A DNA stretch of 64,000 nucleotides from Pseudomonadales bacterium. GTDB lineage: Bacteria; Pseudomonadota; Gammaproteobacteria; Pseudomonadales; UBA5518. The notes under the pieces were generated by a model. It saw only the letters and a program-made list of their open reading frames with translations, ran no database searches and was not told the DNA's origin. The stretch covers positions 186,448-250,447 of the forward strand of contig JAJVIG010000002.1 of NCBI GenBank assembly GCA_022072145.1. Reading direction: 5' to 3'. This document shows positions 60,883 to 64,000 of this stretch, one piece after another (position 1 is the first letter of the stretch; every line of letters begins with the position of its first letter). A program made the translations under genes and the position numbers.

Positions 60883-63030
60883 ATGTCGACGTCCCAGTAT
60901 TCGCACCTGCTGTCGCCCGGGCGCATCGGCCCGATGGAACTGCGCAACCGCATCGTCGTGATGGCGATGGGCGTGAACCTCGGCGAGGACGACGGGGTCA
61001 GCGGTGACCGCATCGTCGCCTTCCACGAAGCGCAGGCGCGCGGCGGCGCGGCGCTGATCATCTCGGGCGCCTGCGGCGTGATGTATCCGATCGGGCAGGT
61101 GCAGCCGTGGCAGATCGGCATCTCCGACGACCGCTTCATTCCCGGCATCGCGCGGCTGGCCGAGGGCGCGCACCGCCACGGCGCGAAGTTCGCGGTGCAG
61201 CTGCACCAGGGCGGACTGGTCGCCGGCGACGACACGCGCGCCGGCCGCCCGCAGTGGTGCCCCTCGGTGCCGGAGCCGATGAAGGGCGATTTCGTCGACG
61301 GTTTCCTGCTGCCCGAGCTGCAGTCGTTCGCGAGCGCCGGTGTTCCCAGCTACAAGGTGCTCACCAGGGAAGACATCCAGACCGTCATCGAGCATTACGC
61401 CGCCGCGGCGCGTCGGGCGCGCCAGGCCGGTGCCGATGCGGTCGAGATCCACGGCGGACACGGCTACCTGCTGTCCTCGTTCCTGTCGCCGAAGACCAAC
61501 AAGCGCACCGACGAGTACGGCGGCAGCGTCGAGAACCGCTCGCGCTTCCTGCTCGAGGTGTTGCGCGCGGTGCGCGCCGAGGCGGGCGGCGAGCTGGCGG
61601 TCATCGTCAAGCTCGACTCGCGCGAGGTGGGCAAGGAAGGCGGCATCACGATCGAGCACGCGAAGGTCACCGCGCGCCTGGTCGAGGAGGTCGGGGCCGA
61701 CGCGATCACGGTCAGTGCCTACCACAACACCGGCATGGGCAAGCTGCACTCGGCGTCGAACATTCCGCACGAGCCGAACACGAACCTGCCGGCTGCCGCG
61801 GCGATCAAGTCCGTGGTATCGATCCCGATCATCACCTCGGGCCGCGTCGAACCCGAACACGGCGACGCCGAGATCCGCGCCGGCCGCTTCGACTTCCTCG
61901 GCATGGGCCGCAAGCTGCTCGCCGACCCGGAACTGCCGCGCAAGCTCGCCGAAGGCCGTGCGGCCGAGGTGCGTCCGTGCATCTACTGCTACACCTGCGT
62001 CAGCGCGATCTACACGCTGGAGCGCACGCGCTGCGCGGTGAACTCCGAGCTGGCCGTCGAATACCTGCGCGTGAACGCGCCGAAACCCGCGCGGCGCAAG
62101 CGCGTGGCGGTGGTGGGCGGCGGCCCCGGCGGCATGGAGGCGGCGCGGCTGCTCGCGCGCGACGGTCACGAGGTGGTGCTGTTCGAGCGTGGCGATCGGC
62201 TCGGCGGCACGCTGCGCTTCGCCTCGATCGCGTACCCCGCCAACGAACGGCTGCTCGACTGGCTGATCGCGCAGGTCGAGGCCTCGCCGGTCGAGGTGCG
62301 GCTGAACACCGCCGCGACGCCCGAGGTGCTGAAGCAGTGGCAGCCCGACGACGTGGTGGTCGCCACCGGCGCGCTGCGCAGCATGCCGCCGATTCCGGGC
62401 GCCGACATGTCGCACGTCTACAGCGGTGACGACATGCGCCGGCTGGTGCTCGGCGAGAGCTCCGAGGCGCTGGAGCGCAAGACCTCGCTGCTCACGCGGC
62501 TGGCGACCAAGGCGGGTGCGGCGACCGGACTGACCGGCAACCTCGAGTTCATCCGCAAGGCCACCCACGCGTGGATGCCGCTCGGCAAGCAGGTCGCGAT
62601 CATCGGCGGCGAGTTGGTCGGGCTCGAGCTGGCCGAGTTCCTGAACGAGCGCGGGCGCACCGTGCACGTGATCGACGACGCGCCGCGTTTCGGTGCCGGA
62701 CTGATGCTGGTGCGCCGCCTGCGCATCCTTGCCGAGCTGCGCGAGCACGGCGTGGGGCTGCACGCCGGTGCGAAGGAGATCCGCATCGAGGCCGGCCGCG
62801 TGCTGTTCACCGACCACAACGGTGCGGCGCAGAGCGTGGGCGCCGAGCATGTAATCGTGGCCAAGGGCGCCAGCGGCGATTCGCGCCAGGCCGATGCGTT
62901 CCGCGCCGCCGGTCTGCGCGTGCACCGGATCGGCGACTGCACCGGCGTTTCCTACATCGAGGGCGCGATCCGCGGCGCACTCGGCGCGGTGGACGCGATC
63001 AACGCGGACCAGCCGGGCGCCGCCGCCTGA
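60883..63030 (+). CDS. OYE-type NADH:flavin oxidoreductase / enoate reductase (FadH/BaiCD-like)
   Basis: A 715-residue fusion. Residues 1-370 are an old-yellow-enzyme barrel (LLSPGRIGPMELRNRIVVMA; VQLHQGG; VEIHGGHGYLLSSFLSP; GGSVENRSRFLLEVLRAV). Near residues 365-385 C-x2-C-x2-C-x11-C (CIYCYTC...RCAVN) binds a [4Fe-4S] cluster. The rest is an FAD/NAD(P) module (RVAVVGGGPGGMEAARLLA; VAIIGGELVGLELAEFL). Relatives are 2,4-dienoyl-CoA reductase and the bile-acid BaiCD/BaiH enone reductases. CGAGGAT lies before the ATG. Reduction of a conjugated acyl-CoA or 3-keto-4-ene steroid is possible; the sequence does not decide. Confidence 0.88.
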   Translation: MSTSQYSHLLSPGRIGPMELRNRIVVMAMGVNLGEDDGVSGDRIVAFHEAQARGGAALIISGACGVMYPIGQVQPWQIGISDDRFIPGIARLAEGAHRHGAKFAVQLHQGGLVAGDDTRAGRPQWCPSVPEPMKGDFVDGFLLPELQSFASAGVPSYKVLTREDIQTVIEHYAAAARRARQAGADAVEIHGGHGYLLSSFLSPKTNKRTDEYGGSVENRSRFLLEVLRAVRAEAGGELAVIVKLDSREVGKEGGITIEHAKVTARLVEEVGADAITVSAYHNTGMGKLHSASNIPHEPNTNLPAAAAIKSVVSIPIITSGRVEPEHGDAEIRAGRFDFLGMGRKLLADPELPRKLAEGRAAEVRPCIYCYTCVSAIYTLERTRCAVNSELAVEYLRVNAPKPARRKRVAVVGGGPGGMEAARLLARDGHEVVLFERGDRLGGTLRFASIAYPANERLLDWLIAQVEASPVEVRLNTAATPEVLKQWQPDDVVVATGALRSMPPIPGADMSHVYSGDDMRRLVLGESSEALERKTSLLTRLATKAGAATGLTGNLEFIRKATHAWMPLGKQVAIIGGELVGLELAEFLNERGRTVHVIDDAPRFGAGLMLVRRLRILAELREHGVGLHAGAKEIRIEAGRVLFTDHNGAAQSVGAEHVIVAKGASGDSRQADAFRAAGLRVHRIGDCTGVSYIEGAIRGALGAVDAINADQPGAAA

Positions 63031-63055
63031 GGCTGCGCGCCGGCGGCCGTACGGT

Positions 63056-63802
63056 TCACCAGACCCCGCGGCCGCCGTCGATCACGTGGTCGGCACCGGT
63101 GATGTAGGCGCTCTCGTCCGAGGCGAGGAACACCGCCAGCGCCGATACCTCCTCCTTGCCGCCGCGCCGGCGCAGCGGGATCGCCGCCAGTTGCCCCGGG
63201 TCCAGCGGTTCGGTCCCCGCCATGCCGGTCTCGGCGATCGCGCCGGGCAGGATCGCGTTGACGCGGATGCCGTCCGGACCCAGATCGTTCGCCGCGCTGC
63301 GCGTGAGGCCGCGGATCGCCCACTTCGACATGCCGTAGATCGCGTGGTGCGGAAAGCCGAGCATGCCGGCCAGCGACGACAGGTTGATGATCGAGCCGCC
63401 GCCGGCCTCGCGCATCATCGGCGCCACACGGCTGATCCCCAGCCAGCTGCCGAACACGTTGATGTCGAGCAGCTTGCGCACCTGCTCGGGGCTGGCCGCA
63501 TCGACCGCGCCGATGAAGTAGATCGCGGCATTGTTCAGCAGCACGTTCGCCGGACCGAAGGCGGCGCGCGTCGCCGCGACGACCTCCTCCCAGCTCTCGG
63601 CGCGGCTCACGTCGTGGCGCACGAAGCGCGCCGCATCGCCGAGTTCGGCGGCCAGCGCCCGGCCCTCGTCCTCGGCGAGATCGGTGAGCACCACGCGCGC
63701 TCCCGCGGCGACGAAAGCGCGTGCGTGCGTGGCGCCCATGCCGCGCGCCGCGCCGGTGATGATCGCTATCTTGCCGTCGAGTCGGCCGCCGTGGTGATTC
63801 AT
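63056..63802 (-). CDS. SDR family oxidoreductase (3-alpha/20-beta-hydroxysteroid dehydrogenase-like)
   Basis: A 248-residue classical SDR: TGAARGMGATHARAF, LTDLAEDEG with an NAD-type Asp, NNAAIYF, NLSSLAGMLG, YGMSKWAIRGL (Tyr-x3-Lys), LPGAIAETGM and TGADHVIDGG. The pattern MGATHARAF-x-AEGA with GMSKWA is common in 3-alpha/20-beta-hydroxysteroid dehydrogenase-like proteins. AAGGAA lies just before the ATG. It converges on the enoate reductase gene (25-base gap), an arrangement in keeping with steroid or other alicyclic alcohol metabolism. Confidence 0.87.
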   Translation of the reverse strand: MNHHGGRLDGKIAIITGAARGMGATHARAFVAAGARVVLTDLAEDEGRALAAELGDAARFVRHDVSRAESWEEVVAATRAAFGPANVLLNNAAIYFIGAVDAASPEQVRKLLDINVFGSWLGISRVAPMMREAGGGSIINLSSLAGMLGFPHHAIYGMSKWAIRGLTRSAANDLGPDGIRVNAILPGAIAETGMAGTEPLDPGQLAAIPLRRRGGKEEVSALAVFLASDESAYITGADHVIDGGRGVW

Positions 63803-63899
63803 GCCGGGTTTCCTTGGTCATGCGTGGAGGGGGCAGTATAGTGCGGGCCGAAGCTGCGGGAGGAACCCTCGTGTCGCATGGTCGGGAAGGAGCGCTCGC

Positions 63900-64000
63900 A
63901 TGATCGTGTTGCAGGACCGGATCGAGGTGCCGGCACGCGCGCTGGACGCGCTGCGCGCGCTGCTGCACGGGCGCTATCTGCCCGGCGCGCGGGCGCGCGG
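63900..64000 (+). CDS. Truncated open frame at right edge, function not recognised
   Basis: An ATG at 63900 follows AAGGAG at a normal distance and opens a frame to the window end (33 codons): it begins MIVLQDRIEVPARALDALRA. It is divergent from the SDR gene, with 97 bases between. The visible part has a short beta strand then a helix and is too short to assign. Confidence 0.5.
   Translation, partial: MIVLQDRIEVPARALDALRALLHGRYLPGARAR

Noticed and set aside
1..64000. Insertion sequences, integrases, attachment sites or phage genes
   Set aside because: None was seen; the only repeated mobile-like elements are the short REP palindromes.

Overview
The window is GC-rich, gene-dense bacterial DNA. 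It has no tRNA, rRNA, phage, plasmid or transposase genes. The gene families (Kup, GpsA, GabD/GabT, Tat-exported molybdoenzymes, outer-membrane beta-barrels, GTAG-headed REP palindromes) point to a gammaproteobacterium or betaproteobacterium that breaks down hydrophobic compounds such as sterols, terpenes or long-chain lipids. The host assignment is inference from gene content only.

Layout. (1) 1-1065: an AraC-type regulator running off the left edge, divergent from a large rightward operon. (2) 1254-15713: acyl-CoA dehydrogenase, thiolase, acyl-CoA ligase and a saccharopine-dehydrogenase-like reductase, followed by an envelope set (MMPL/RND transporter, two DUF1329 proteins with Tat-like signals, a YCF48-type propeller, a DUF1302 outer-membrane barrel) and a luciferase-like oxidoreductase. 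(3) 15926-21173: SDR, DUF3237, then a three-gene formate dehydrogenase whose partners resemble sulfhydrogenase beta and gamma subunits. (4) 21190-34397: Kup, a 1510-residue repeat-only RTX protein, aminopeptidase P, GabD, and an unusually long bifunctional penicillin-binding protein. (5) 34408-42518: SDR, a DUF2892/SQR/cytochrome b561 group, GabT, GpsA and a DEAD-box helicase. (6) 42646-54969: a gamma-beta-alpha ethylbenzene/C25-steroid-dehydrogenase-like molybdoenzyme operon behind a perfect palindrome, with a sulfotransferase and a DUF1214 protein; then a CoA ligase and an SDR on the other strand, and a TetR-ADH-TorD operon that carries the probable missing chaperone. (7) 54997-64000: more SDRs, a CoA ligase, a two-domain fatty acyl-CoA reductase, a flavoprotein, a BaiCD/FadH-like enoate reductase, and a truncated gene at the right edge.

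How the parts may work together (inference). A hydrophobic substrate would cross the envelope through the DUF1302/DUF1329/RND set and be hydroxylated without oxygen by the Tat-exported molybdoenzyme. Alcohol dehydrogenase and SDRs would oxidise the product, three AMP-forming ligases would activate it with CoA, and the acyl-CoA dehydrogenase and thiolase would shorten it. The enoate reductase and SDRs could act on ring or enone carbons. Three clusters of short palindromes with GTAG or GCAG heads lie in intergenic gaps. In one gap the heads supply the stop codons of both flanking genes.
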